From positions 1-41,312 of the forward strand of contig JANTHR010000010.1 in the NCBI GenBank assembly GCA_024762315.1: DNA of 41,312 bases. Reading direction: 5' to 3'. Made by a program: the position numbers and the translations under genes. Source of the DNA: Sulfurovum sp. (GTDB taxonomy: Bacteria; Campylobacterota; Campylobacteria; Campylobacterales; Sulfurovaceae). How positions within the stretch are numbered: the stretch's first letter is position 1; each line of letters opens with the position of its first letter. Shown piece after piece: positions 22,461 to 30,778 of this stretch. Below the pieces are notes generated by a model that saw only the letters and a list, made by a program, of their open reading frames with translations, was not told where the DNA came from and did no database searches.

Positions 22461-24389
22461 AGACTCAAAGATATCTAAAATCTCCAAATATCTTTCACTC
22501 TTCTCTTCATATATCTTTTCTAGTTCAGTTAATTCTTCTGAGAGAGCACCCAAACCCTTTTCCTGATAACATTCAGGATCAGCCAAACAGTGATTGAGTT
22601 GTTCTATTTTTTCTTCTAAAGCTTCTATTTCATCAGGAAGCGTATCAAAATCCTTCTGTTCTTTATAGCTGAGTTTAGTCTGTTTTTTTTCTTTAGGTTT
22701 CTCTTCTTTTTTTAGAGCACTTTTTAACTCTAGCTCTAAATTCCCAAGCTCGTTCATCTCTTTTTCTATTTCCAAATACTCTGTATAGCCCTGATAAGAC
22801 TCTTCTATCAGCCCATTTCCTTTAAAGATGAAGAGTTTGGAAGCGATCTTGTCTATGAAGTAGCGGTCATGTGACACAAAGAGTAAAGCTCCGGGGAAAG
22901 CAATGAGTTTATCTTCCAAGATTGTGATGGTTTGAATATCCAGGTCGTTGGTGGGCTCATCAAGTATTAGACATTCAACATTTTTTGTAAAGAGCAGTGC
23001 CAAAGCCACACGATTTTTCTCTCCACCACTGAGTTGTCCTACTTTTTTGGTCATATACTCTTCAGGAAAAAGAAATGTTTTAAGGTAAGCATAGACATGC
23101 ATATGGCTTCCCTGCACATCTACATGATCTCCGCCATCAGGACAAAAAGTTTCTATGAGTGTATGTTCATCATTGAGCATTTCTCTATGCTGGTCAAAGT
23201 AGCCTATGGAAAAATCACCTTTTTTAATGCTGCCGCTATCAGCTTTTAGACGCCCAAGTAGAAGTTTGAGCAGAGTGGATTTTCCTGCACCGTTGATGCC
23301 TACAATGGCGATCTTGTCACGTTGCAGGATACGGGTAGAGAAATCTTCTATGAGATTTTTGCCTGCAATGGTGTAGTGAAGATTTTCTATATCAAAGAGC
23401 ATTTTGCGTTTACTAAGCCCTTTTTCACCTTTCCAGCTTTTTTTCTCACGCTCCAGCTCCACTTGCATTTTTCGAATGAGAGTAGGGTTTTTCTTGGCTT
23501 GTTCACGAAGTTCAAAGACTCTGGCTTTACGTCCCTGGTTACGTTTTTCTCTGGCACGTACACTTTTACCCAGCCACTCCTCTTCCCGTTTAAGCATTTT
23601 GAGTAGGGTCTCATGGCTTTTTGCCAGAGATTTCATACGCTCCTCTTTTTGCAGCAGGTAGTCACGGTAGCCTCCTTTATACGAGACAAGTTTTTGGTTT
23701 TCTACCTCTATGACACGTGTAGCAATGGTGTCGATGAAGTGTCTGTCGTGAGAGATGAAAAGCAGGGTGAACTTTTCTTTAAGCAGTATCTCTTCAAGGA
23801 ACTCTACCATATAGACATCAAGATGGTTGGTGGGCTCATCCAGTAGCAGTACATCAGGTTTTTTAAGCACTAGTGAAGCCAAAGCCACGCGACGCTGCTC
23901 TCCACCCGAGAGTGAGATGACCAAACGGTTCTCATACTCTTTCAGTTTGAACTCCTGTAAAATACGCTCTATTTTGTCATCCAGGTTCCATGCGTTGTGG
24001 TGGTCGAGGTAGGCAGAGATGTTTTCAAGTTGTGCTATCAGCTCTTTGTTTTCAAAATTTTCCGCAACTGCTGCACTGAGTCTGGCGTGTTCTTGCTGTG
24101 CAACTCTAAGTTCTGTCAGTTCATTTAAAATGGCATCTCTTACCGTAAGCGTTGCATCAAATTGAGGTTGCTGTGCAAGCATTTCAACCTGAATAGCGTT
24201 GTTGACCACACGTTTTCCCTCTGTGGGTTCCTCGCTTCCAAGGGCTATCTTCATCAGAGTCGATTTGCCGCATCCGTTCTGTCCTACAATGGCAATGCGC
24301 TCACCAACGTTGAGATGAAAATCAACGTCATCAAGGAGAAGTTTGATGTCGTATTGTTTTTTAATGTTGAAGAGGTCTATGAGTGCCAT
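22449..24389 (-). CDS. uup: ABC-F family ATPase, Uup-like
   Basis: This 646-residue soluble protein has two ABC domains: Walker A GQNGCGKST and GINGAGKST, signatures LSGGEQRR and LSGGEKNR, and Walker B LLLDEPTNHLD and LILDEPTNDLD. Between them is the linker helix region with KSVRAREKRNQGRKARVFELR. A C-terminal charged coiled coil of about 100 residues (KEEKPKEKKQTKLSYKEQ onward) is typical of Uup. No membrane domain is present. ABC-F proteins act on ribosomes, and Uup also affects replication-linked processes. The last residues (ESLQA) and the TGA come from the intergenic 80-bp repeat, so the C terminus may have been altered by repeat insertion. Confidence 0.88.
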   Translation of the reverse strand: MALIDLFNIKKQYDIKLLLDDVDFHLNVGERIAIVGQNGCGKSTLMKIALGSEEPTEGKRVVNNAIQVEMLAQQPQFDATLTVRDAILNELTELRVAQQEHARLSAAVAENFENKELIAQLENISAYLDHHNAWNLDDKIERILQEFKLKEYENRLVISLSGGEQRRVALASLVLKKPDVLLLDEPTNHLDVYMVEFLEEILLKEKFTLLFISHDRHFIDTIATRVIEVENQKLVSYKGGYRDYLLQKEERMKSLAKSHETLLKMLKREEEWLGKSVRAREKRNQGRKARVFELREQAKKNPTLIRKMQVELEREKKSWKGEKGLSKRKMLFDIENLHYTIAGKNLIEDFSTRILQRDKIAIVGINGAGKSTLLKLLLGRLKADSGSIKKGDFSIGYFDQHREMLNDEHTLIETFCPDGGDHVDVQGSHMHVYAYLKTFLFPEEYMTKKVGQLSGGEKNRVALALLFTKNVECLILDEPTNDLDIQTITILEDKLIAFPGALLFVSHDRYFIDKIASKLFIFKGNGLIEESYQGYTEYLEIEKEMNELGNLELELKSALKKEEKPKEKKQTKLSYKEQKDFDTLPDEIEALEEKIEQLNHCLADPECYQEKGLGALSEELTELEKIYEEKSERYLEILDIFESLQA

Positions 24390-24479
24390 AGATGCTTGCC
24401 TTTGTTTTTTTGTGAAATTATACTCTTTTAAGGCTTGATAAAGTTCATCGTGATATATTTGGCTTGTTTCTGTTCATTT

Positions 24480-24507
24480 TTTTTCTTTGCGTTGGTGCAA
24501 AGAAAAA
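24480..24507. terminator. Strong U-flanked hairpin in a divergent intergenic region
   Basis: TTTTTCTTTGC (24480-24490) and GCAAAGAAAAA (24497-24507) form a perfect 11-bp stem with loop GTTGGT. T-runs precede it and A-runs follow it, so on the minus strand it reads as an intrinsic terminator. It lies 90 bp upstream of the minus-strand ABC-F gene and 130 bp upstream of the plus-strand protease gene, an unexpected place for a terminator. The rest of the 247-bp gap shows a TTGACA at 24593-24598 but no good -10. Confidence 0.5.
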
Positions 24508-24636
24508 GAAACGAACCAAAAAAAAGAAAAATTAAAGAGCTGATGCCTTGCCAACAAGCTGCCTTTTATGTCGTTGTTTTCATTGACACTAAAGTGTGAC
24601 TGCATTGCATTTAGCTGTTTTTTGTGAGGTTATTTT

Positions 24637-25923
24637 ATGTTAGAAATCATTATAGGGATCTATTCGCTCTATACGTTTATGCGGATCTATATCTCGGTGA
24701 TGCAGGTAGGCTATATCAATCAGGAAAAGCGTAAAGATCCTGTGTTGATGTCAGCAGGGAAATATATGGTGGCGGCAAATTATGCTGTGGCTAAAGAAAA
24801 AGTGGCGATTATTGAGCATTTTGTGGATTATCTGATGTTCATCTGGTGGGTATTTGCAGGATTTGCATGGCTCTCCTCTTTGGTGCAGGTAGAGGGGAAT
24901 ATACTTCAGGCTGTACTCTTTTTATTTGGATTTATTGTTATTAATTATATCGTTGGACTTCCCTTTGAACTCTATCAAAAATTCAAGATAGATGAAGATT
25001 TCGGGTTTAACAAGATGACACCTAAAATGTTCATAGTAGATACACTTAAGTCAGCGCTTCTGTTCATCATTATCGGTGGAGCTATTTTTGCACTTCTGGC
25101 TTGGATTATCTCAAATTATGAAATGTGGTGGCTTTGGGGATTTGTAGCGATGTTCGCCGTAGCAGTCCTTGCCAATCTTTTTATGCCGACATTTATGGGA
25201 CTTTTCAATAAGTTCACACCCATAGAAGAGGGCGAACTTAAAACTGAGATAACCAAACTTATGGAGCAGGCAGGGCTACAGAGTGACGGTATCTTTATTA
25301 TGGATGCCAGTAAGCGCGACAGCAGGCTAAATGCATTCTTTGGCGGATTAGGCAAAAATAAAAGAGTGGTGCTTTTTGATACACTCAGGGAAAAGCTCAA
25401 TACCAAAGAGTTGTTGGCGGTACTCGGGCATGAACTTGGACATTTTACGCATGGAGACATCTGGAAAAATATCGGGCTCATGGGATTACTGTTATTTATA
25501 GCATTTTATCTCTTTGGACATCTTCCTGATGCACTCTTTACGGAAATGGGTGTCATTCCCCATGCCGGTGTGAAAATAGCGATGCTTATGCTGCTGCTAC
25601 CACTTGTCAGTTTTGTTTTTAACCCATTCATGAGTTTTGTTTCTCAGCATAATGAGTATGCAGCAGATACGTATGGCTCAAAAGTTGGAGGACAGGAACA
25701 TCTTGTTTCTGCACTGCTTAAACTGGTCACAGAGAACAAATCCTTTCCAAAAGCCCATCCGCTTGTGATATTTTTCTATCATACCCACCCGCCGATCCTG
25801 GAGCGTCTTAAAGCGATGAATTATGATGCTACAGGCGTCATAATCGGGGAAGAAGAAAAGATAGAAGAGCCGGCTTTGCCTAATGATGGGATCTTCGCGT
25901 TTGTGGATAAAGAAGAGAAGTAA
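24637..25923 (+). CDS. M48-family membrane metalloprotease (Ste24/CAAX protease-like)
   Basis: This 428-residue protein has several transmembrane helices (residues 1-20, about 60-110, 130-190 and 285-330) and the zinc motif HELGH at 265-269 in AVLGHELGHFTHGD. The third ligand is Glu340 in NEYAADTYG. The N-terminal region with QLxxxY-type helices and FNKMTPKMFIVD resembles the Ste24 N-terminal domain, so this is the CAAX-protease type rather than the short HtpX. Bacterial members are thought to act in membrane protein quality control. prmC follows after 5 bp. Confidence 0.9.
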   Translation: MLEIIIGIYSLYTFMRIYISVMQVGYINQEKRKDPVLMSAGKYMVAANYAVAKEKVAIIEHFVDYLMFIWWVFAGFAWLSSLVQVEGNILQAVLFLFGFIVINYIVGLPFELYQKFKIDEDFGFNKMTPKMFIVDTLKSALLFIIIGGAIFALLAWIISNYEMWWLWGFVAMFAVAVLANLFMPTFMGLFNKFTPIEEGELKTEITKLMEQAGLQSDGIFIMDASKRDSRLNAFFGGLGKNKRVVLFDTLREKLNTKELLAVLGHELGHFTHGDIWKNIGLMGLLLFIAFYLFGHLPDALFTEMGVIPHAGVKIAMLMLLLPLVSFVFNPFMSFVSQHNEYAADTYGSKVGGQEHLVSALLKLVTENKSFPKAHPLVIFFYHTHPPILERLKAMNYDATGVIIGEEEKIEEPALPNDGIFAFVDKEEK

Positions 25924-25928
25924 AGCAT

Positions 25929-26756
25929 TTGAAAAAAAGTATCAAAGAGGCTTTGAACTGGGCAAAGGAGCAGCTTTCAGAGGCATGTGAACGGCCTCTG
26001 TTTGAAGCAGAACTGCTTTTATCATATCATCTTGGTAAAGAGCGTATTTACCTTTTCCTGCAGGAAAAAGAAGAGGTCAATGACTTTGAGGCTTTTATGA
26101 AACTGGTTGAAAGGCGTGCGAAGCATGAACCTTATGAATATATTACTGGAAAGGTCAGTTTTTATGATATCAATCTGGCTGTTGAAGAGGGTGTACTTAT
26201 TCCCCGTCCTGAGACAGAGATACTGATTGAGTTAACAGCTCAGATCATTCAAAAAGAACATATCACACAGATCGCAGAGATAGGCGTTGGCTCAGGTGCG
26301 ATCTCCATCATGTTGGCACGCATGTTCCCTCAGCTGAAGATCGTTGCTACAGATATTTGTGAAGCACCACTTAGGGTAGCGCAGAAAAATATTGAAACTT
26401 TTGGACTGACCGAGCAGATAGAACTTCGCCAGTCAAACCTTATAGATAAAGTGAGTGAGCCTGTAGAGCTCGTGATATCCAACCCGCCTTACATTGCAGA
26501 AGATTGTCTGCTAGCGTCTAATGTGGTTGATTATGAGCCTAAAGAGGCTCTTTTTGGGGGCAGGGTTGGAGATGAACTCTTAAAGCAGATCATTTTGGAC
26601 GTGAAAGATAAAGGTATCAAGTGGTTGGCTTGTGAGATGGGGTATGACCAAAAAGAGCCACTCCAGGTTTTTGTTAATGAAGTTGGGGTAGAATCCATTG
26701 AATTTTATAAAGATCTGGCAGGTTTAGACCGAGGATTTATTATAAAATTCCCGTAG
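25929..26756 (+). CDS. prmC: Peptide chain release factor N5-glutamine methyltransferase
   Basis: This 275-residue protein methylates the glutamine of the GGQ motif in RF1 and RF2. Visible features are the helical N-terminal domain ending in HEPYEYITGKVSFYDINL, IPRPETEILIE, AEIGVGSGAISIMLA as SAM-binding loop, and the catalytic NPPY at 185-188. The start is TTG 25929. The stop TAG is the first three bases of a TAGGGTGTTGTC palindromic repeat. Confidence 0.94.
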   Translation: MKKSIKEALNWAKEQLSEACERPLFEAELLLSYHLGKERIYLFLQEKEEVNDFEAFMKLVERRAKHEPYEYITGKVSFYDINLAVEEGVLIPRPETEILIELTAQIIQKEHITQIAEIGVGSGAISIMLARMFPQLKIVATDICEAPLRVAQKNIETFGLTEQIELRQSNLIDKVSEPVELVISNPPYIAEDCLLASNVVDYEPKEALFGGRVGDELLKQIILDVKDKGIKWLACEMGYDQKEPLQVFVNEVGVESIEFYKDLAGLDRGFIIKFP

Positions 26757-26781
26757 GGTGTTGTCTCATGACAACACCCTA
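26754..26781. repeat. Palindromic repeat, copy 1 (TAGGGTGTTGTC hairpin)
   Basis: TAGGGTGTTGTC and GACAACACCCTA pair perfectly over 12 bp around the loop TCAT. The left end supplies the prmC stop codon. Related copies lie at 27286-27360 and 28765-28788. Confidence 0.85.
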
Positions 26782-26802
26782 TACGCATAAAAGGAACACA
26801 AA

Positions 26803-27282
26803 ATGAAAAAATATTTTAGAATAACAACAATCGCCTATTTAATACTCTTGGGAGCAACACTGGGAGCAGGGCTGTTTGCAGGTATTGTGGTGGCGCCTGT
26901 AACGTTTCATACTGAAAATTGGTTAGGAAGTGAAGTGCTAAGCCACTATCAGGAGGGTCTCATTATGACACAGAACTTTGTCAGGCTCTCTTACTTGGTA
27001 ACGGCAACAGTTATTGCGGTAGCACTTTATGAAGGGTACAAGTACAAGAAGTTTGAGAGAGATACTATCACGCAGATCGCTACTTTTTTTGTCATTGCTG
27101 CAGGTTTGATGTTCGGATACTACTATCTGCCTGATATTCTGACCATGCAACTCGCAGGTGAGGAGATGACGAAGTCGGCGGCCTTCATCAGCACTCACAA
27201 AGGAAGTGAGATTAATTTTAAGATCTTTTCTTTTGCACTTTTGGTATTGATGGTGCAAAATATGCGTAAGGCTTGTAAATAA
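26803..27282 (+). CDS. DUF4149-type integral membrane protein
   Basis: This 159-residue protein has four predicted transmembrane helices (starting near residues 7, 58, 94 and 139). The first contains GATLGAGLFAGIVVAPVTFH, the conserved glycine-rich block of the DUF4149/TMEM205-like family. Function is unknown. It is flanked on both sides by copies of the palindromic repeat, so it may be expressed separately from prmC despite the 46-bp gap. AAAGGA precedes the ATG. Confidence 0.75.
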   Translation: MKKYFRITTIAYLILLGATLGAGLFAGIVVAPVTFHTENWLGSEVLSHYQEGLIMTQNFVRLSYLVTATVIAVALYEGYKYKKFERDTITQIATFFVIAAGLMFGYYYLPDILTMQLAGEEMTKSAAFISTHKGSEINFKIFSFALLVLMVQNMRKACK

Positions 27283-27285
27283 CCG

Positions 27286-27360
27286 TAGGGTGTTGTCCCA
27301 CGACAACACCATTTATTATGGTTTTTTAATTTATTGGTGTTGTAAGGGTACAACACCCTA
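27286..27360. repeat. Palindromic repeat, double copy (copies 2 and 3)
   Basis: Two hairpins lie back to back: GGTGTTGTC/GACAACACC (27289-27297 with 27302-27310) and GGTGTTGTA/TACAACACC (27336-27344 with 27349-27357). The outer ends TAGGGTGTTGT and ACAACACCCTA also pair with each other, so the whole 75 bp can form one long stem instead. The ribosome site of the next gene follows after 1 base. Confidence 0.85.
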
Positions 27361-27372
27361 CAGGAGAATATA

Positions 27373-27864
27373 TTGAGTGAAGTTTTAGCACATCCTTTTG
27401 ATCCTATTGTTTACAGCGATACAGAAACTTTGATACTCGGATCTTTCCCGAGTATCCAGTCTTTTGAAAAGAACTTCTATTATGCTCATCCCCGTAACCA
27501 GTTTTGGAAACTTCTTGAAGCGGTGACGACATACCCTGTGAACAACCGTGATCAAAAGCTTTGGTTACTCAAAGAGTCTAAGTTCGGTCTATGGGATATG
27601 GTAAAAGCATGTAGTCGTGACAATTCTCTTGACAGTTCCTTGGAGCAGGAGGAGGTCAATGACCTAGACTCTTTTTTGGAAGGACATCCCACCATTAGAA
27701 AGTTGGCATTTACGGGTAAAAAAGCCGAAGCACTTTTTAAAACACATTTTTCTCATTTGGAGATAGAAACTGTCTATTTGCCTTCACCTTCTCCGGCTTA
27801 TGCTAAAATGTCATTTAATGAAAAAGTTTCAAAATACAAAGAAGCATTAGGATATAAAGCATGA
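27373..27864 (+). CDS. DNA-deoxyinosine (hypoxanthine) glycosylase, uracil-DNA glycosylase superfamily
   Basis: This 163-residue protein has TLILGSFPSIQSFEKNFYYAHPRNQFWK near the N terminus, the signature of the family 6 hypoxanthine-DNA glycosylases, and a C-terminal YLPSPSPAYAKMSF loop equivalent to the DNA-intercalating HPSP-type motif. Such enzymes excise hypoxanthine arising from adenine deamination. The start is TTG 27373, chosen because AGGAG at 27362-27366 is spaced 6 bases before it. apaH follows on the same strand. Confidence 0.85.
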   Translation: MSEVLAHPFDPIVYSDTETLILGSFPSIQSFEKNFYYAHPRNQFWKLLEAVTTYPVNNRDQKLWLLKESKFGLWDMVKACSRDNSLDSSLEQEEVNDLDSFLEGHPTIRKLAFTGKKAEALFKTHFSHLEIETVYLPSPSPAYAKMSFNEKVSKYKEALGYKA

Positions 27865-27898
27865 TAACTCTTCATTCTTCACTTTTCACGCTTCATTT

Positions 27899-27919
27899 TA
27901 TCTGTATGGAGTACAGATA
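27899..27919 (+). promoter_or_regulatory. Hairpin presenting the apaH Shine-Dalgarno in its loop
   Basis: TATCTGT (27899-27905) and ACAGATA (27913-27919) pair perfectly. The 7-base loop ATGGAGT holds the GGAG ribosome site, and the stem ends at the base before ATG 27920. It could modulate translation initiation or be a coincidental AT-rich palindrome. Confidence 0.45.
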
Positions 27920-28753
27920 ATGGCAGTATGGGCAATAGGTGACATTCAGGGGTGTTATGATTCACTACAGCAATTATTGCAAAAGATACAGTTTGATGAA
28001 CGTTACGATACCTTGTGGTTGGCAGGTGATCTTGTTAACCGAGGTGACAAGTCGCTGGAAGTACTGGAGTTTCTTTACAGCATAAAAGAAAATGTTGAAA
28101 TAGTCTTGGGCAATCATGATCTTACCCTTATTGCAGCCTATTATGGTATCAAAAAGTCCAATCCGACCATTGACCCTATACTTGCCTCTCCTAGAGCCAA
28201 AGAGCTGATAGATTGGCTTAGAGCTCAAAAATTCTTACATACTGATTTTGCATTGGGGTATTGTATGGCTCATGCAGGCATCTCCCCGGAGTTTGATTTG
28301 GGAATGGCCATAGAGTATGCCAACCGTATTGAAGAGAAGCTACAAAGCGATCATGCGGAGGGATGGCTAAGGAAGATGTTCAAAGAAGGGGTAGAGCGTT
28401 TTGACCGTAATGCCATGCCTGAAGACATAGACCGTTACATCGTCAGCAGTTTTACCCGCATGCGGTACTGCTATAAAGACCATCGACTCGATTTTAAACA
28501 AAAAGGCGCACCAACAGATAAGCTCAGGGAAAAAGGGTTAAAGCCCTGGTTCGAATGCGAGAAGCGAAAAGAATTAGACCTTAAGATCATCTTCGGGCAC
28601 TGGTCAACCCTTGGGTTTCATCAAGATGAACATGTATTGGCTTTAGATACGGGGTGTTTATGGGGCGGTAAGCTTACGGCTGCTCGGATAGACACTGATG
28701 AGGTGAAGATCATGCAGGTGGAGTGTCAGGCTGCAATGAAACCCGGGAGTTGA
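27920..28753 (+). CDS. apaH: Symmetrical bis(5'-nucleosyl)-tetraphosphatase
   Basis: This 277-residue metallophosphatase hydrolyses Ap4A to two ADP and, in other bacteria, can remove Np4 caps from RNA. The family motifs are present: AIGDIQGCYDSL (residues 5-16), WLAGDLVNRGDKSLEVL, VLGNHDLTLIA and, near the end, IIFGHWSTLGFH and LALDTGCLWGGKLTA. GDIQG in place of GDVHG is a common variant in this family. The SD lies in a hairpin loop directly before the start. Confidence 0.94.
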   Translation: MAVWAIGDIQGCYDSLQQLLQKIQFDERYDTLWLAGDLVNRGDKSLEVLEFLYSIKENVEIVLGNHDLTLIAAYYGIKKSNPTIDPILASPRAKELIDWLRAQKFLHTDFALGYCMAHAGISPEFDLGMAIEYANRIEEKLQSDHAEGWLRKMFKEGVERFDRNAMPEDIDRYIVSSFTRMRYCYKDHRLDFKQKGAPTDKLREKGLKPWFECEKRKELDLKIIFGHWSTLGFHQDEHVLALDTGCLWGGKLTAARIDTDEVKIMQVECQAAMKPGS

Positions 28754-28764
28754 TTTGTCCTACA

Positions 28765-28788
28765 TGGTGCTGTGTTAACAGCACCCTA
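28765..28788. repeat. Palindromic repeat, copy 4 (diverged, compensated stem)
   Basis: GGTGCTGT (28766-28773) and ACAGCACC (28778-28785) pair around GTTA, followed by CTA. Compared with copy 1, the stem has T to C on one side and A to G on the other, preserving pairing. The terminal CTA is the stop codon (TAG) of the minus-strand gene that follows. Confidence 0.7.
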
Positions 28789-29964
28789 TGAGACTATATG
28801 CCCCACAAATTTTGACATATTATCCAAAATTTTTCCACCTTTTCTAAACCCGAGTCCACAGGCTTCATAGGCATAGAAGACACCCGCCTGATAGCTTTTG
28901 CCTTCTTTGTCAGTCGGCAGTTCCGTGTAGGCTTGGTAGAGCATTTTGTGGTTGGCATAATCTCCTTCTACAGATTCGAGCTCTGAGGCATTTTCATCCA
29001 AGATGCTTACATTGCCTCCTTCTCTGCCAAATATTGGTTTTTTGACCTGTTTTTGTCCCTCTAAGGGCTCAAAAGAACTCTCCAGCAAAAGAGGATGGTT
29101 GGGGTACAGGTCCCAAAGTATCTTGAGCAAGCCTTTGCTTTGGAAAAGCAGGGTGTAGGGCGGGTTAAAGATGATGGCTTTTTGGTTAGTAATGATGTTG
29201 GTAAGCAGCATCGCCAGGTCTGACTCTTCCAGGGCTATGTCTTCCCAGGGGATGAGTTTGAACCAGAGCTCATAGTTCTCATCGTTAAAGAAGATACCCT
29301 CCTGGGCCGAGAATTCTACTTCATCTATGTATGCGAACTCAGTTTCAAATCCGGCTTCAACAGCAATATGCTGCAAAAGTCTGACCGTATTTTCTTCTTC
29401 AGAATTTCCGCGGATAGAAGTAAAGAGAAATTTCCAGCCATGATAACGCTCTTCAAATTTCGAGACATCATGTTCAAGCGTGACAAGTCTTTTAAAATTG
29501 TCAACTAGGGCTTCATACACGGAGTTGAATTGATGCGCTTCTTCCAGGTTGTTCTGTTTAAGCATAGCCCACTGGATGATGGCTGTTTCAAAAAGTGCGG
29601 TAGGGGTGTCTGCATTGAATTCCAAGAGCTTGATGGGTTTACCGTCTATGCCTCCAGCCAAGTCAAAACGGCCGTAAAGATGCCAATGTACATCATTTTC
29701 CCATGAGGCTTTAATGGCATCTATAAGGTTAAAAGGGATGCCTATATCATGAAAAAGGTTGTTCTCTATGACATGCTCGGCAGCTTCCACATACATATCG
29801 TAAAGTTCATTAGTCGCTTCATAGTAGGCTTCTGTCTCTGCCTCAGAGATGACAACCAGCTCATCGGAGATGTAGCTTGATTCATCTCTGTCCGTATGCC
29901 ATACAAAGCCAAGTGACTCCAGGTACTTGGTATCAAGTGGAGTTGTTTTTTGTAAAGTTAACAT
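28786..29964 (-). CDS. Glutathionylspermidine synthase-like ATP-grasp protein
   Basis: This 392-residue protein belongs to the glutathionylspermidine synthase pre-ATP-grasp family: WHLYGRFDLAGGIDGKPIKLLEFNADTPTALFE, FLFTSIRGNSEEENTV, IFNPPYTLLFQSKGLLKILWDLYPNHP, KKPIFGREGGNVSIL and YQAGVFYAYEACGLGFRKGG. Family members form a peptide-type bond between a carboxylate and an amine with ATP. No amidase domain is present, and the true substrates of stand-alone bacterial members are unknown. It starts 3 bp after the UPF0323 lipoprotein gene, so the two form an operon. Its stop codon comes from a palindromic repeat. Confidence 0.87.
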   Translation of the reverse strand: MLTLQKTTPLDTKYLESLGFVWHTDRDESSYISDELVVISEAETEAYYEATNELYDMYVEAAEHVIENNLFHDIGIPFNLIDAIKASWENDVHWHLYGRFDLAGGIDGKPIKLLEFNADTPTALFETAIIQWAMLKQNNLEEAHQFNSVYEALVDNFKRLVTLEHDVSKFEERYHGWKFLFTSIRGNSEEENTVRLLQHIAVEAGFETEFAYIDEVEFSAQEGIFFNDENYELWFKLIPWEDIALEESDLAMLLTNIITNQKAIIFNPPYTLLFQSKGLLKILWDLYPNHPLLLESSFEPLEGQKQVKKPIFGREGGNVSILDENASELESVEGDYANHKMLYQAYTELPTDKEGKSYQAGVFYAYEACGLGFRKGGKILDNMSKFVGHIVS

Positions 29965-29967
29965 CTT

Positions 29968-30555
29968 TTAGCCGCCAAAAAAGCCGCCGGTTCGGCTTGA
30001 AGATTTTTTATTGCCAAAGAAACCGCTTCTTTTGGAAGAAGTGCTTTTTTTGGCTTGACTAAAACTTTTTTGACTTTTGCTATAAGTGGAAGGAGATTTG
30101 TATCCTGCCTTACGGTTGTTCTGAAAGTTTTGGTTCCCAAAAAGTTTAGAGCCTATCCATGAACCTATCATCGCTCCGGCAATACTAGAAAGTAGTACTT
30201 CACCAAGCCCCATACCGCCTTGCTGTGACATCTGTGCATTCTCTTTTGTAAGGTTTGAGGTACCGTTGTCAATTTTAGCCGCTTCTTCTTTGACAAGTCT
30301 GTCCATTTCTTCTTTGGTCAGTACACGTTCTACACCATCAAGTTGTTTCAGTACAATACGTGTTTCCTCTGCTGGGAATTCATCTTTAATTTTGTATTTA
30401 CCCGGAGCAGTCTCTTCAATGATAACAAATGCACCTTTAGCCTGGACCTGCTCTTCCTGCTGCTGCTGTCCGGTACACCCGGTAACACCTGTGGCAAGTA
30501 GTGCACCCAGCCCGGTTGCTGTAGCAATGGTTGAGAGTTTATTGATATATTTCAT
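29968..30555 (-). CDS. UPF0323 family lipoprotein
   Basis: This 195-residue protein has a long signal with lipobox ATGVTGC (Cys27) and a glutamine-rich stretch. A conserved block follows (AFVIIEETAPGKYKIKDEFPAEETRIVLKQLDGVERVLTKEEMDRL), then a glycine-rich membrane-like segment (GEVLLSSIAGAMIGSWIGSKLFG). The tail is Ser/Lys/Gly-rich and ends in GFFGG. This is the UPF0323 family of Campylobacterota. Function is not established. It is the first gene of an operon with the ATP-grasp gene, an association that suggests a joint envelope-related role (inference). Confidence 0.88.
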   Translation of the reverse strand: MKYINKLSTIATATGLGALLATGVTGCTGQQQQEEQVQAKGAFVIIEETAPGKYKIKDEFPAEETRIVLKQLDGVERVLTKEEMDRLVKEEAAKIDNGTSNLTKENAQMSQQGGMGLGEVLLSSIAGAMIGSWIGSKLFGNQNFQNNRKAGYKSPSTYSKSQKSFSQAKKSTSSKRSGFFGNKKSSSRTGGFFGG

Positions 30556-30716
30556 AACTATTTCCTAACTGTGAAAAATTTGAAGTATGATAGCAAAAAA
30601 GGGTTAATAGTAAGAGTAATAGGTGAATAAAGTGTCAATCTATCTGAGTCAAATACGAAGCTTTGGTGAAAGGAATTTAAAAGGGACTTTATTCATTTTA
30701 AAGGAGAAATCATTTC

Positions 30717-30748
30717 GAAAAACAGAGAAGGAAGAGTTTCTCTGTTTT
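30717..30748 (-). terminator. Intrinsic terminator of ftsZ
   Basis: On the minus strand AAAACAGAGAA and TTCTCTGTTTT form an 11-bp stem with an 8-base loop, followed by a continuing T-run. It lies about 30 bp after the ftsZ stop. The remaining 160 bp up to the UPF0323 start is AT-rich and must hold that gene's promoter, which I could not pin down. Confidence 0.75.
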
Positions 30749-30778
30749 GGTTTATAAAAGGTTTTTCAGGTATCTACT

